In this document: positions 34,060-44,359 of the stretch, one piece after another | How the letters are laid out: each line of letters begins with the position of its first letter | How positions within the stretch are numbered: position 1 is the first letter of the stretch | Source: Pseudoscleropodium purum | Taxonomy: Eukaryota; Streptophyta; Bryopsida; Hypnales; Brachytheciaceae | NCBI GenBank assembly: GCA_963969395.1 | Contig: OZ017803.1 | Coordinates: 1,612,001 to 1,676,000 of the forward strand | Direction of reading: 5' to 3' | Length of the DNA stretch: 64,000 nucleotides | Notes under the pieces: generated by a model | The model's database searches: none | What the model was told of the DNA's origin: nothing | What the model saw: only the letters and a program-made list of their open reading frames with translations | Position numbers and translations under genes: made by a program

Positions 34060-35306
34060 TGAAGAAATTGCCCATGGAACTCTATATGGGCATCAAGAGA
34101 AATTTTCACTTTGCAAATTCAAGTTCTATACGTACAAATAGAAAATCCCCTCAATATGATAAGATGACCAAAGTGAGGTGGTTATTGTCTTATATTTTGG
34201 AATAGTGCAAGGTACAATAGAATATAGGGCAAAACATTTCCTTGGATGAAATTATGGAGTGCTATAAGGGGTCATATTGTCCATCCTATAATATATGCCA
34301 AAAAAATGGAAAAGTGGGGTCTCAAGATTTGGTATTTGGCACATGTGAACTTGAAATTTATATACATTTTTGATGTTCATAGTAGTGCATTGCTTTGTAC
34401 TTTTGATTCACCAAAGGTCCCATGGGTTGAAACAAAGCAAGTACAATAAGTTATAGAGTCTTTAATGGTTGGCCTAAAGAATTTGGGACATATTATGGTT
34501 GTGGTTGTGGATAATTTCTTTTCAAGCATTGAATTTTTCAAGAATTTATACAATAAGGATATTCATGCCATTGGCATGGCAAGAACCAACAACATATATC
34601 TATGTTCCATGAAAAACACTAAAGAATTTGAAAAAATCCACAAAGACTATTGGATTGGCATACGCACAAAGAGTGCAAAATGTACATGGTTATGTTGATG
34701 GATAAAAAATTGGTTTGCTTCATATCCATCCATACTTCCTTGTTTAGTTGTAGAAGGTGATGGGGTATATGAAGTTCCTAGGCAAGATCATTCAAAAAGG
34801 AAATTGGTGAAGATATCACTAGTACATTGTAAGTATGCAACTTTTATGAGGGTGTGGATGTGATAGATCAATTGTGTTATTTGTGTAGCATATGTATATG
34901 CCAAGCAAAGGTCATATAACGATGGCATTGCCTTTTATACTTCCTATAGGATACCACCATGGTCAATACGTGGATTATTCACAAAAAAATATTGAAGGTA
35001 AAAAAATAGGGAGAAAGAGCAATTGAGTCATTTTAGCTTAACTATGGGTGTGTATAAGACTTTGACTCACAAGGGGGGAGGTCAAAAGAGGACTTGTTCT
35101 TTTTTGGTTGAACATATAGCTTGCATACATTGTCCTTAAAAAATCCCCCACATCATGTTTGTGTCATATGCAAGAAGCAAACAAATTTTTTTTTGTATGT
35201 TGCAATTATCAGTGGCAATGATTCAATTGTGGATGATATGAGAAATTGCACAATCAATATGGGATATTGTAGGTTGTTGTTAGAGTTTTCTTTGTCATGT
35301 AGATAG
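34060..35306 (+). pseudogene. piggyBac-type transposase relic
   Basis: Broken coding region read in shifting frames. Recognisable piggyBac (DDE_Tnp_1_7) landmarks in order: YDKMTKVRWLLSYI, GQNISLDEIMECYKG with the first catalytic Asp codon at 34245, MEKWGLKIWYLAHV, VVVVDNFFSSIEFF with the second Asp at 34510, AIGMARTNN, GVDVIDQL with the third Asp at 34857, and a C-terminal CVICKKQTN segment resembling the Cys-rich tail. At least one frameshift (near 34290) and several stops (for example 34447) inactivate it. Terminal repeats and TTAA targets were not found. Family membership is secure from the combination of motifs; activity is excluded. Confidence 0.75.
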
Positions 35307-35309
35307 ATG

Positions 35310-36486
35310 TTCATAAATTAAGGTACCCTATGCTATCATTTTCTATAGATTATTTAGAGTAATTTTGGATAGAAAGACAATATTTTATCTATAAGAAAAA
35401 TTATATCTTTCATTTTATGGGTTATCTTTGAATCAATTTGTTAGCCACATGTTTAGAAAAAATGAAGATCATATTATAATTATTAAATTCATCCTTTCAT
35501 GTTTTTATTATTTTATCTTTTCATTACCTCTAGAAGTAAATTTTTGAGTTGGGTAGGCATTTCATTAGATGAACTTTAATTTTAGATTACACTAAGGGTG
35601 AGGAAACTAAAAAGAGAAAGCCATAGTTACAAATCTTGCATATTGGCTATGAACAATGCAAGACTAGATCAAGAAGAGACCATGCAATCATTGACGTTAC
35701 TAGACCCTTAAGGACCTAATGGACACTAGCTCACCATGTAGTTGAGACAAATGGATGTTGATGTTTTTGTAGCTAGACAAACTTTTTTATCCACTTTTTT
35801 CAATTTCAAGTGGCTAGAATATCTTTCTAAGTTTTATTTGACAACATGTAGATGGGAATGCAAAAAATAAAATAAAAGGCCTAATAGTTCAAAGAGGGTG
35901 GCAATTTCTTCATGTAATGATTAACTAGAGTTCTTTTTGTTCAATTCTTTAGAAAATGAGGTGAACTTTGAAGAACATGAGTTGTTGTAAGTTTTTTTTT
36001 AAATATTATAGAAGATTCCAATAAACAAATTTCTTTAATAGCTTGATAACTAACTTCATTGCAAACCATTTAGTAGAAAAGGGCTTAATTGTTGTCACAA
36101 AGTTGTGCAAATAGGTCTAGAATAACACAAAGTCTTTGCCATAAAAAAGTTTTGTATTTCATATCTTTCTACCTTTAACCTCTCTAAATAATCCACAAGC
36201 TATTTTCAAATTCTTTTTTTCAAAATTCCTATTCTATAATTTTTACAATAACCAAAAAATTGTCATAGCTAGCTTCAAATCTAGTATAAACAATAGACAA
36301 TTGTTCTAAATGTCTTGAATCTTTACAACAAAGCATATCAACTTATCAAATATTCACATATCAATTTTCATTCCAATCTAAGATACTATCCACTTTGGGT
36401 GAATATTTATTCATTACTAACTTTCTAACCCTTCCTAAGATAACTTAGGAGCCATCGTAGTTGGCTTTGACTTAGCATAAATGATG
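35310..36486. other. AT-rich DNA, no gene seen
   Basis: May include the 3' remainder of the piggyBac-like element. No ORF or RNA gene was recognised. Confidence 0.4.
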
Positions 36487-36876
36487 TACAGTGGGGTACC
36501 AATGAAAATGTCGTTTTCGAATTCGCAATGAATTTTTTTTCAGTATTGCCAACTTTGAAAGCCTCCTGAGAGCTCAAAAATTGGTATTTTACCACAAAAT
36601 TTTTATCAAAGAGTTATCTTCAAGTTAGTTATATGTATGCCAAATTTCGAAGCCAAAATATTGACCGAAAAAAAGTTATTCAAAATCTACCAACATTGGT
36701 AGCTGTGGAAATTTTTTCACTGTTGCCAACTTTGACAGCCTCCCAAAGATTGAATTATTTTTTTTTGCCATGAAATTCTCGGAATAAAAACCTCTTTATG
36801 TTAATAACATATGATAAAAATTTCAAGGCCAAAATATTAATACAAAAAAAGATATTAACAATATACCAACATGTGT

Positions 36877-37188
36877 CAGGGTTCACGAATCTCTACGTCC
36901 GCCCGAAAAAAGCGTCCGTAACCCGGATGTCCGAACGTCTGGACGCAGCGTCCCTCCCGCCATCGGAAAGCGGACGGGCGGGGCGGACGGATGGGGCAGA
37001 CGGCCCGAGGCGGACGCCCAGATTGTGCGGACCACATCAGTCTGCGTGTCAGTCGGACGGCCGTAATCGGGCGGACGAACGGACGGACAGGCGGACAGGA
37101 GACAGGCGGAGGCTACGTCCGCCGGGACCGCGAATGTCAGCGGACACTGCGGACACAACGTTCGCATCTGGACGTCGTGTCAACCCTG
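36877..37188. mobile_element. hAT MITE, 312 bp (family copy 4), nested in the Tc1 element
   Basis: Ends CAGGGTTCACGAATC and GTGTCAACCCTG, with a perfect 8-bp duplication ACATGTGT (36869-36876 and 37189-37196). The other inverted repeat of the host element (near 39220) lacks the insertion and serves as the empty site. Overlapping Arg/Gly-rich ORFs here are artefacts of the GC-rich MITE. Confidence 0.92.
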
Positions 37189-37370
37189 ACATGTGTTGTT
37201 TTGAGAAACAATTGTGAAAATTGTTTCACTACTTCAACTTTGACACCCTCCCAAGGGCTGAAAAATTGCTTATTTACCATGAAATTTTTGGCGCAACATG
37301 ATTTTTATGATAAAAACATTCATGCCAAATTTCAAGGTCAAAAAATTTATACAAAAAAAAAATTTACAAT

Positions 37371-38377
37371 CTACCAATGTGTATGTCCTCCATTTGCCTC
37401 AATCACTGCTTGTAACCTAGAGGGCATAGAATGACATAGTTGAAGGAGCTTTGTACCATTGATTAACCTCCACTCTCTTTCAATAAATACCTTCAAGTCA
37501 TCTAAATTTTTAGACATATTGGGCCATATTGCACAACATCTTTCAAAATCTTCCAAAGGTTCTCAATTGGATTGAGATTGGGAGAATTTGTAGGTCAATC
37601 GAGCTTCTCCAAAAGGTGTGTTTGTCTTCATTCTTCACATATTTTGCTATGATGGACAGGTGCTCCATCTTCCATGAACAATCCGTGTGGCACCCTACTC
37701 GTAAAATGAAGCAACTCGACATTGTAGACCACTTCAACAAAATCCTTAGCAGAACGTCTATGCTTGGGCATAAAAACAAGTTGTGACTTTTGCCCTCCAG
37801 CAAATGCACCCCAAATCATCAAAGAAGTTCTTCCACTCTTAAAAATTGGAACTATACAACTTGATGAATAGTGCTCATATCCATTTCTCAAAACATGAAC
37901 TTGTCTAGAATTTTTTCCAACTTCAAAGGTAGACTCATCTATCTAAACAACTCTCTCCCATTCTTTTATAGTCCACCTGCAATATTTTTGAGCAAATGCC
38001 AATCGTTGAGACATGTGACAATGTGTCAAAAAAGGTTTTTTAATAGCAATTTGACTGAAAATGCCACTCTCATGTAAGGCCCTTCAAATAGTCAATCTAG
38101 ACACTTGAGTAGAATATATATTAGTGATCTCAAAGAATGTCGAGCGACAATGAGTTTTTGAGAAACGTATAATAGCACAAACATTTCTATCACTAAGCTT
38201 TTTAGCATGACTTCCTTCACAAGGTTTGCACTTATAGGTTCCATCTTCTCGAAATTTCTTCACTACCCTCTGAATTATTCTAACATGGACTCCAACAATA
38301 GTTGCAATGTCAACTCCTGTCTTCCCTGCCTCACTCAAACCTACTATGCAAGCACGAGTTTCATCTGAAATAGCCAT
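37371..38377 (-). pseudogene. Tc1-type transposase, inactivated
   Basis: Starts MAISDETRACIVGLSEAG, a helix-turn-helix DNA-binding region, then a region with the first catalytic Asp in IDES (about 37940), SLMIWGAFAGG, the second Asp in FMEDGAPVHH (37669), and the catalytic Glu in NLNPIENLWK (37564). The second Asp and the Glu are separated by 34 residues in one frame, the D34E spacing of Tc1 transposases. Damage: a stop or frameshift after SRLTI (38084), a TAG before IDES, a TGA after EKLD and a frameshift before the C-terminal LDDLKVFIEREW segment. The closing SMPSRLQAVIEANGG is the usual Tc1 C-terminus. Confidence 0.85.
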
Positions 38378-39610
38378 CACTCAGTGACCATGATCTAGCA
38401 TTCACTTAATCACCATGATTCAACCTCACTCACTGAGCACATATATAACCTCACTTAGTCATCAGAAAAAAATCTCACATACCCTCAATCACTCACCACC
38501 ATCCTGCCTTATAGCCTTCACTCATTCACCAGACTTCACCAGCCACCACATGTAAGTTATAACCTCACTCACTCTTAAAGAAAATCTCACATACCTCCAT
38601 ATATCCTTAGACACTCATCCCATGCCTCATTCACTCAATTATCATATAGCCTAGACTTACTCAGTTAACTCATTTTTCATGCACTCAATCACTTATGTTC
38701 ACAAAGTTTCAATCCTATGCTTAGAAAATAATCACCCATCACTTGCTTCTCTCATCATCCCACATCCCACCTCCTATAATGCTCTATTGTAAATGCAAGC
38801 ATTCTTATTGAGAGGAAAAAGCTTCTTCATGCATGTATAGTCTCTAATTTTTAAACAAGTGTAGTCTTTGAGATGTGATAAGTGTACACAACTAAATTTG
38901 GCTATCCTTGATTTTTTTTGAGAAGCATTTATGATTAGAGATTGCATCATTTGGACAATTTCAATCTAGAAGCATGATTGTCTGACATACTTCAACAATT
39001 TCAATGTCTTTAATAAAAGGTATTTCACAACTATACACATTGGTAGATTGTAAATATTTTTTTTTGTATAAATTTTTTGACCTTGAAATTTGGCATGAAT
39101 GTTGTTATCATAAAGAGCATGTTGTGCCAAAAATTTCATGGTAAATAAGCAATTTTTCAGCCCTTGGGAGGGAGTCAAAGTTGAAGTAGTGAAATGGTTT
39201 TCACAATTGTTTCTCAAAATGACACATATTGGTAGATTGTTAATATCTTTTTTTGTATTAAACTTTTGGCCTTGAAATTTTTATCATATGTTATTAACAT
39301 AAAGAGGTTTTTATTCCGAGAATTTCATGGAAAATAAAATAAAATTCAATCTTTGGGAGGCTGTCAAAGTTGGCAGCAGTGAAAAAATTCCATAGCTACC
39401 AATGTTGGTAGATTTTGAATAACTTTTTTTTAGTGAATCTCTTGGCCTTGAAATTTGGCATACATATAATTAACTTGAAGATAACTCTTTGGTAAAAAAT
39501 TTTGGTAAAATACCAATTTTTGAGCTCTTAGGAGGCTTTCAAAGTTGGCAGTACTGAAATTTTTTTCACTACAAATTCGAAAACGATATTTTCATTGGTA
39601 CCCCACTGGA

Positions 39611-41030
39611 CAATCACACTCCAAATGTCTTCAAACTTTGTCACAATGTATACCAACTAGTCAAATGTTCATATATCAATTATTAACCTGATCTAAGATA
39701 TGATTTAATTTTGGTAGACATTTTTCTGTTACTAATTTTTTGTCAAGTCAGAGCTTCCATACCCCAAATGTATTTTGTACATAACTTGTAGGTCCAAAAT
39801 TCATTGTAGCGAAAATTTTAATACATATAGTAGATAAATTTTTTTAAATGGTTTCTAAATTTCATAATCATATCACAAAAAAATCAATAAGATTGAAGCT
39901 CATAAATTCACCTCTATTTTGAAGCCTCATATCTTATTCTTCAAAATAGATTTATATTTAAAAATTGATACTATGATAAATCAACTATCCAAAAATTCAA
40001 ATCCACATTTTTGCATTGATTCAACACTTTATCAAAACACAAATCCAAAATTCTTCAATGCTTCTATTAATAATAAATCACCAACACATGTGCAATTTAG
40101 TATCCAAGTGCATCCCACACCTCAAATCCACCAAGAACCAAGAAAGAGACAAGGGACCAATGCTTGCCTTCAACTAGCCTATCAAAATCCTAAAAGGCTA
40201 GTTGTTGGCTAATCCTAACTTTCATTAGAAGAAATCTTTGTTTGCCTCAAAAACACATCAAGTAGATTTTATTAAGGCAAATACAGATTTCTTCTAGTCT
40301 ACCCCCTAATCTTAACATCAATTACTAATCAACCGTTATCAACTAATAGCTAATAAGAACAACTAACAAGAACTCCCAACACAATATACATCTTTTTATA
40401 CAAATTTCCATCATTTTGAAGGTCATTTTGGTTCTTCTGTTTTTTAAAGGTTAACCCCTAAAGGACCAAGTGATTGTTCAACATATATAAGAAATTTCAA
40501 GATAATTGTGTACAAAGTTAATTTTGGTCAAATGTTCATAAAAATTTGACAAACAATGTAAACATGAACTTCATAGTTGGGAATAAAAATTTTCCCTCTA
40601 GTTGGGTGTCTATACCAAATCAAAAGTTACTGAATTGCCTTGAATTTTTTAGGCAACCTGAACAACATGCACAAAGCTCTTCTTCTACTTCTGAAATTTG
40701 GCAAGTATGTAACTAACATGATATAGGATCATGCAATTAAATAAAAATAACAACCATGCATAGTGCAAAAATCTCAATTTCAAAGGAATTAGAGTCTGCT
40801 AATCCTATCGGGCAAGGTCAATGTTCAAAAAAGCAAACTTCTTCTAACCTCAAACATTACAATCTTTGAATATGTGTGGTCAAAATTTCTGAAATTTTTT
40901 CCACACATTCCCATGATAGTCTCCTAGTCCAGTACACATTTGTATAGTTGAATTTTTAAGAATTACTTGTTTGTTTTTTTCAATATTTTCTCACTGCTCC
41001 CCTCCCCCATGTGGGTAGTTTTTTGGCATT
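39611..41030. other. AT-rich DNA, no gene seen
   Basis: A 97-codon plus-strand ORF (39919-40212) is Asn/Thr/Lys-rich with no recognisable domain and no supporting signals. Confidence 0.45.
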
Positions 41031-41039
41031 TCATGTCCG

Positions 41040-41570
41040 AAATGCACCTCGGTCCTCTTAGAGGTTGACCCCAAGCACTGCACTCGGCACCTTCCTTCCT
41101 GTTTTCCCAGGCATGTCTGGCCACCTCGCTTCACCACCAAATCTAACTCATGGATGTCTGCATCCCGGCTCTCGCCGACCCACTCCAGTCTGTCGGCGAG
41201 CTTCCTCATCAAAGCTCCCTACCAAGACTAGTTTCAACTGCCCGCATTCAAAATCCCGACAGTTTTGTCCCCCAGAAAATGCAGAACATCCGGATCTAGC
41301 CCCTCGTACATGGAAGGGCGAGGTAGGGGTGTGGTGAGGGCCGTTGACAGAACCTCCGTGGCGTCTCTCCATCGAACGTAACTCCATGTCTGGCTCCCTC
41401 CCTTCCTCCCTCTCTCCACCACCAATTCTATTTTCATTAATTATTAGTCCATGCGATGGGCAACCCAAATGGTAAAATGTCGGCCATAACAACACCGGAC
41501 TTGGAGAAAAAGTCTTCGAGTGAATGTTCGTAACCACCACCAATCCATGTCGAATTCGAAGCTTCCAGGG
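41040..41570 (+). promoter_or_regulatory. 5' flank of short-peptide gene, homologous to 25569-26050
   Basis: Shared words with the 25.6-26.05 kb region in the same order: ATCCCGACAGTTTTGTC near 41250, ATGTCGGCCATAAC near 41477, GAAAAAGTCTTCGAG near 41508 and GAATTCGAAG near 41552. Overlapping ORFs on both strands are not conserved with the other copy and are rejected. Confidence 0.45.
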
Positions 41571-41572
41571 AG

Positions 41573-41579
41573 TATAAAT
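41573..41579 (+). promoter_or_regulatory. TATA box, short-peptide gene at 42132
   Basis: TATAAAT followed by CCAGAGG about 30 bp before a CATTCATTCATTCATTCC tract, a plausible transcription start. The leader to the ATG would be about 530 nt unless spliced. Confidence 0.5.
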
Positions 41580-42131
41580 CCAGAGGCATGCATTCCATTG
41601 CTCCACAACATTCATTCATTCATTCCGCAGCTCGCTCGCTTGAGCGAACTCACTTTGTGCCTTACATTCGATCCATTCGACTGCTGGGTGGGAATGATCT
41701 GCTTGAGTAAGACTTTGACAGAGCTAGTAGCAATTACAAAAGTCCTGCGAGCTGGACGTTTATAATACAAACATCCGGCGCATTGACTTTGATTGGAGTG
41801 AAGGTTTAGAAACTTCATTTTCATTTGCTTGAGGTTTCATTGCATATTGCGTAGGCTTGAATGTTGAGCAGCTCCTCTTCAAACTAAGCCATCACCTGTG
41901 AAATAGGTGTATTACAGTGGTGATTAATCGTCTTCTTTAGCATACAATCTTTGGCATATTTATAGCTTTTCATATCAGGTTCCTCAATTGATCTGAGAGT
42001 GATTTCATACGAAGGGTGTATAGTTACCATCATTCTTTAGCATATTTACTACAGCGTTTTCATATCGATCAGTACATTTACTTGATATTCAAGTGATTTC
42101 CTACGAAGGGTGCTACTAGCGTCATTCGGCC

Positions 42132-42197
42132 ATGGCTAAAGAAGGCGGCAGCGGTGATGGTGGTGAGTCCAAGTACAACAGTGGTGGACAACGCTGA
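42132..42197 (+). CDS. Short GDGGESKY peptide (21 aa)
   Basis: A 21-residue ORF starting in GGCCATGG context: MAKEGG, then SGDGGESKYNSGG, then QR. Tyr replaces the Trp of the other members. It aligns with the ORF at 26612, and the two genes also share leader and 3' sequences including the AATAAA region. In this gene I see no counterpart of the 23-residue ORF that precedes 26612. No known domain. Function is unknown. Confidence 0.55.
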   Translation: MAKEGGSGDGGESKYNSGGQR

Positions 42198-42485
42198 ATG
42201 AGGCCATAGCTCCGCTCCTCCCAAACCATTAATCTTCATAAATGGGTGATTCCCTGAATTCAGGTTCGAGGCTGGAGCTCCATAAATCATTGGCATTTCC
42301 GAACTTCTTCAACTCAGCCTCATCAAGAGTTGCTTGAAAAGAGTGCTTTGGATGTTGATAGATCATCAACGGAGTTATGAAATTTCATCCACGACTAATT
42401 CCAAAATGCTCCTGCAGATCCTGGCCATGTGGAATTGGAACTGTAGTAATAGTCTGATTAGACTCAGAAGTTTCCAAGCTTTTGA

Positions 42486-43013
42486 TTATGTATGTTCATC
42501 ATCACTGTGTAGCGACTGTGCCCTCAATAAAATTTGAAAAAGATCATTGGTGCATGGATACCAAGTGTCTCCCGGCATATACCGTTTGCTGCAAACTATA
42601 TGCCAATCATAGAATGTTTGATCATTTTTAAGTCGTGCAATTATATTCTTCTCTGACAATCCTGGACTCGGAAGAATAATCCGGCCACTTTGGAAGTCAG
42701 TTTCGCTCAAGTCTGTTCTATTTAGAATGTAAATCTCGGTCCACTCAGGATTCGTGACTTGAAAGATCACCTTCAAGATTCTACCAATATTGTTCGACTT
42801 CCTTGGCGGACTGTAACAGTGCTTCTCAGGGAAACCACCACTTGCAATGCGCAGCATTGGTACATTCTCTCGGCCCTTCGCAAGATGCTTGTCTCGATGC
42901 ACAGCGCTCACTATGCCTTTCAGAAACGTTGAAGTTTCCCGGAAGCAGAAGAAGTGAACAAGACGATCGCAAATCACACTCGACAGCATCATCTTCACCA
43001 CACAAGTTTCCAT
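42486..43013 (-). CDS. Unrecognised protein, possible B3-like segment (exon)
   Basis: A 175-codon ORF with ordinary protein composition. Residues about 95-115 read LSETDFQSGRIILPSPGLSE, which resembles the start of plant B3 DNA-binding domains (L-T-x-S/T-D-x-x-x-G-R-I/L-x-L-P). The following YDWHIVC could be the W strand, but the rest of the domain is not recognised. The N-terminal part (LSSVICDRLVHFFCFR) resembles part of the ORF at 43882-44358 (LPAVCDSRFRIYVFAS), so the two may be exons or a duplicated segment of one gene. B3 membership is a weak inference from one motif. Confidence 0.35.
   Translation of the reverse strand: METCVVKMMLSSVICDRLVHFFCFRETSTFLKGIVSAVHRDKHLAKGRENVPMLRIASGGFPEKHCYSPPRKSNNIGRILKVIFQVTNPEWTEIYILNRTDLSETDFQSGRIILPSPGLSEKNIIARLKNDQTFYDWHIVCSKRYMPGDTWYPCTNDLFQILLRAQSLHSDDEHT
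42526..42531 (+). terminator. Poly(A) signal, short-peptide gene at 42132
   Basis: AATAAA in a context matching that at 27037. It falls within the 3' end of the opposite-strand reading frame ending at 42486, so the two transcripts would overlap tail to tail. Confidence 0.55.
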
Positions 43014-43881
43014 CGGGTGTTCAACTAGCGCGCAAAGAAAGGGAACACATTGTCAAGAAATTAAAATCTGCACATAAGTCGGCATATGAATGTCCACCCC
43101 ATTAGTTTTGGAAAGCACGCTAACTCGATGCGGCATCAATCTATGGCGAGGGCTTTTGTCGTTTAAATTTGTAGTGATGCTCGACCGGTACTTGAATTGA
43201 CGGAGAAGATGGCGAGGAGGCCGGACATTCTGTGGCAATCCGCAGCAGGGTTGATGAAAAGTGCACTTAGTGACGAGTGGAAAGGAGGCGTCACAGGAGA
43301 AATCCAGTATGGAAATCGGACAAATGTCCTACTGTGTCAAATTTCAAGTGTATCCTAGTGTATCCTATTCTATCATCACTGGACGTTTGTCCCATTTCAA
43401 TGAAACTTCTATGAAGAATAAGGAGGTATGGAGTGAAGAGAGGAGTCAATAGGAGCCCTTCTCCATGAAGAAGGTGTGACACCCCTTTTGATAATGGAGA
43501 ATGGAAAGAAATGGAGAGAAATGGAGAGGACGGAGAAAATCTTCTTCACACCCATTCTTCACCTCAAAAGGAGAAGGAAAAAAAAATTCAATCTTCAAAG
43601 AATTGGCCCTTTGCAATTCAAGGAGAGAGGCCCTTCCCGTGTGCCCTTTCATGACCATCTGGTAAACATTTTCTGTCGATCTTTCCCTTTTTATCTTTGT
43701 TAAGAGAGCAGATTGGTTTGAGAATTGATGCACACCCAGCGATTTTTTTCCTGCCATTTTCCAAATGTCACTTGGGTAGCTCCAACAATTTACTCAAGGC
43801 TACAATTCCAAGTAAATTCTGCAAAATTTGTTCATTATTTCTGTAGCTACAGTGCAATTTCTGGAGATTCACAACAACGTT
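43014..43881. other. Between two candidate exons, no clear coding
   Basis: Could be intron of a minus-strand gene. Short ORFs on both strands around 43446-43757 show no recognisable features. Confidence 0.3.
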
Positions 43882-44358
43882 TCATTGAAATCTTGCAGAG
43901 TATCCGCATTTTTTCTCCGTAAATTTCCCAGACTTTTCGGTAGACCCAGGAGGAGCATGTCGAAATGTGACAATATTTAGCTCAGGAATAGTAACTCCCA
44001 ACACCTGTTGTGATCGATTGCAGTGTGACGACGCGCTCGGGAAGACAGAAGGGGATTCTGAACTTCGAGATTTGCTAGCAAAAACATAAATCCTAAACCG
44101 TGAATCGCAAACCGCAGGAAGAATTCGATCAATGATCTCGATCAGTAGTCGCAGTCGATTTGGGGGATTTAGCCTCGAACCCATTTCCTCCATCGTTATA
44201 CAAGTCATTGTCGGAAGGAATTTTTGAGGTTCTGTGTTTGTTAAGAGCCTCGGTGTCTGATTCATCACATTTGAAGGCACGGTTAGGAAGCAGAATGAGT
44301 CGCAGGAGAATGAGTCGCAGGAGGAGTGTGCCCGATTCGTGGGTGTATTCGTCCGCAC
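43882..44358 (-). CDS. Unrecognised ORF, possible upstream exon
   Basis: A 158-codon minus-strand ORF. Its central part (RLRLLIEIIDRILPAVCDSRF) looks protein-like; the N-terminal 40 codons are Ser/Cys/Thr-rich and less convincing. It is similar to part of the ORF at 42486-43013. No known domain recognised. It may be an exon of the same gene or a decayed paralogous segment. Confidence 0.3.
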   Translation of the reverse strand: MRTNTPTNRAHSSCDSFSCDSFCFLTVPSNVMNQTPRLLTNTEPQKFLPTMTCITMEEMGSRLNPPNRLRLLIEIIDRILPAVCDSRFRIYVFASKSRSSESPSVFPSASSHCNRSQQVLGVTIPELNIVTFRHAPPGSTEKSGKFTEKKCGYSARFQ

Positions 44359-44359
44359 C

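Larger units (their letters stand above)
36489..39608 (-). mobile_element. Dead Tc1/mariner-type element with long inverted repeats
   Basis: Begins CAGTGGGGTACCAATG and ends CATTGGTACCCCACTG. The inverted repeats are about 575 bp each (36489-37384, without the inserted MITE, and about 39032-39608), unusually long for this group. The left flank is TA; the right flank is GA, so the expected TA duplication is imperfect. The centre carries a broken transposase gene on the minus strand. The left repeat is interrupted by a hAT MITE. Confidence 0.85.

Noticed and set aside
36798..37434. ORFs of 94-147 codons rich in Arg and Gly
   Set aside because: They lie in the GC-rich hAT MITE and Tc1 terminal repeat; open frames result from few stop codons, and they cross element boundaries.
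40991..41765. Cluster of ORFs up to 155 codons on both strands
   Set aside because: Region aligns with the non-coding 5' flank at 25.6-26.05 kb, where the frames are not open.
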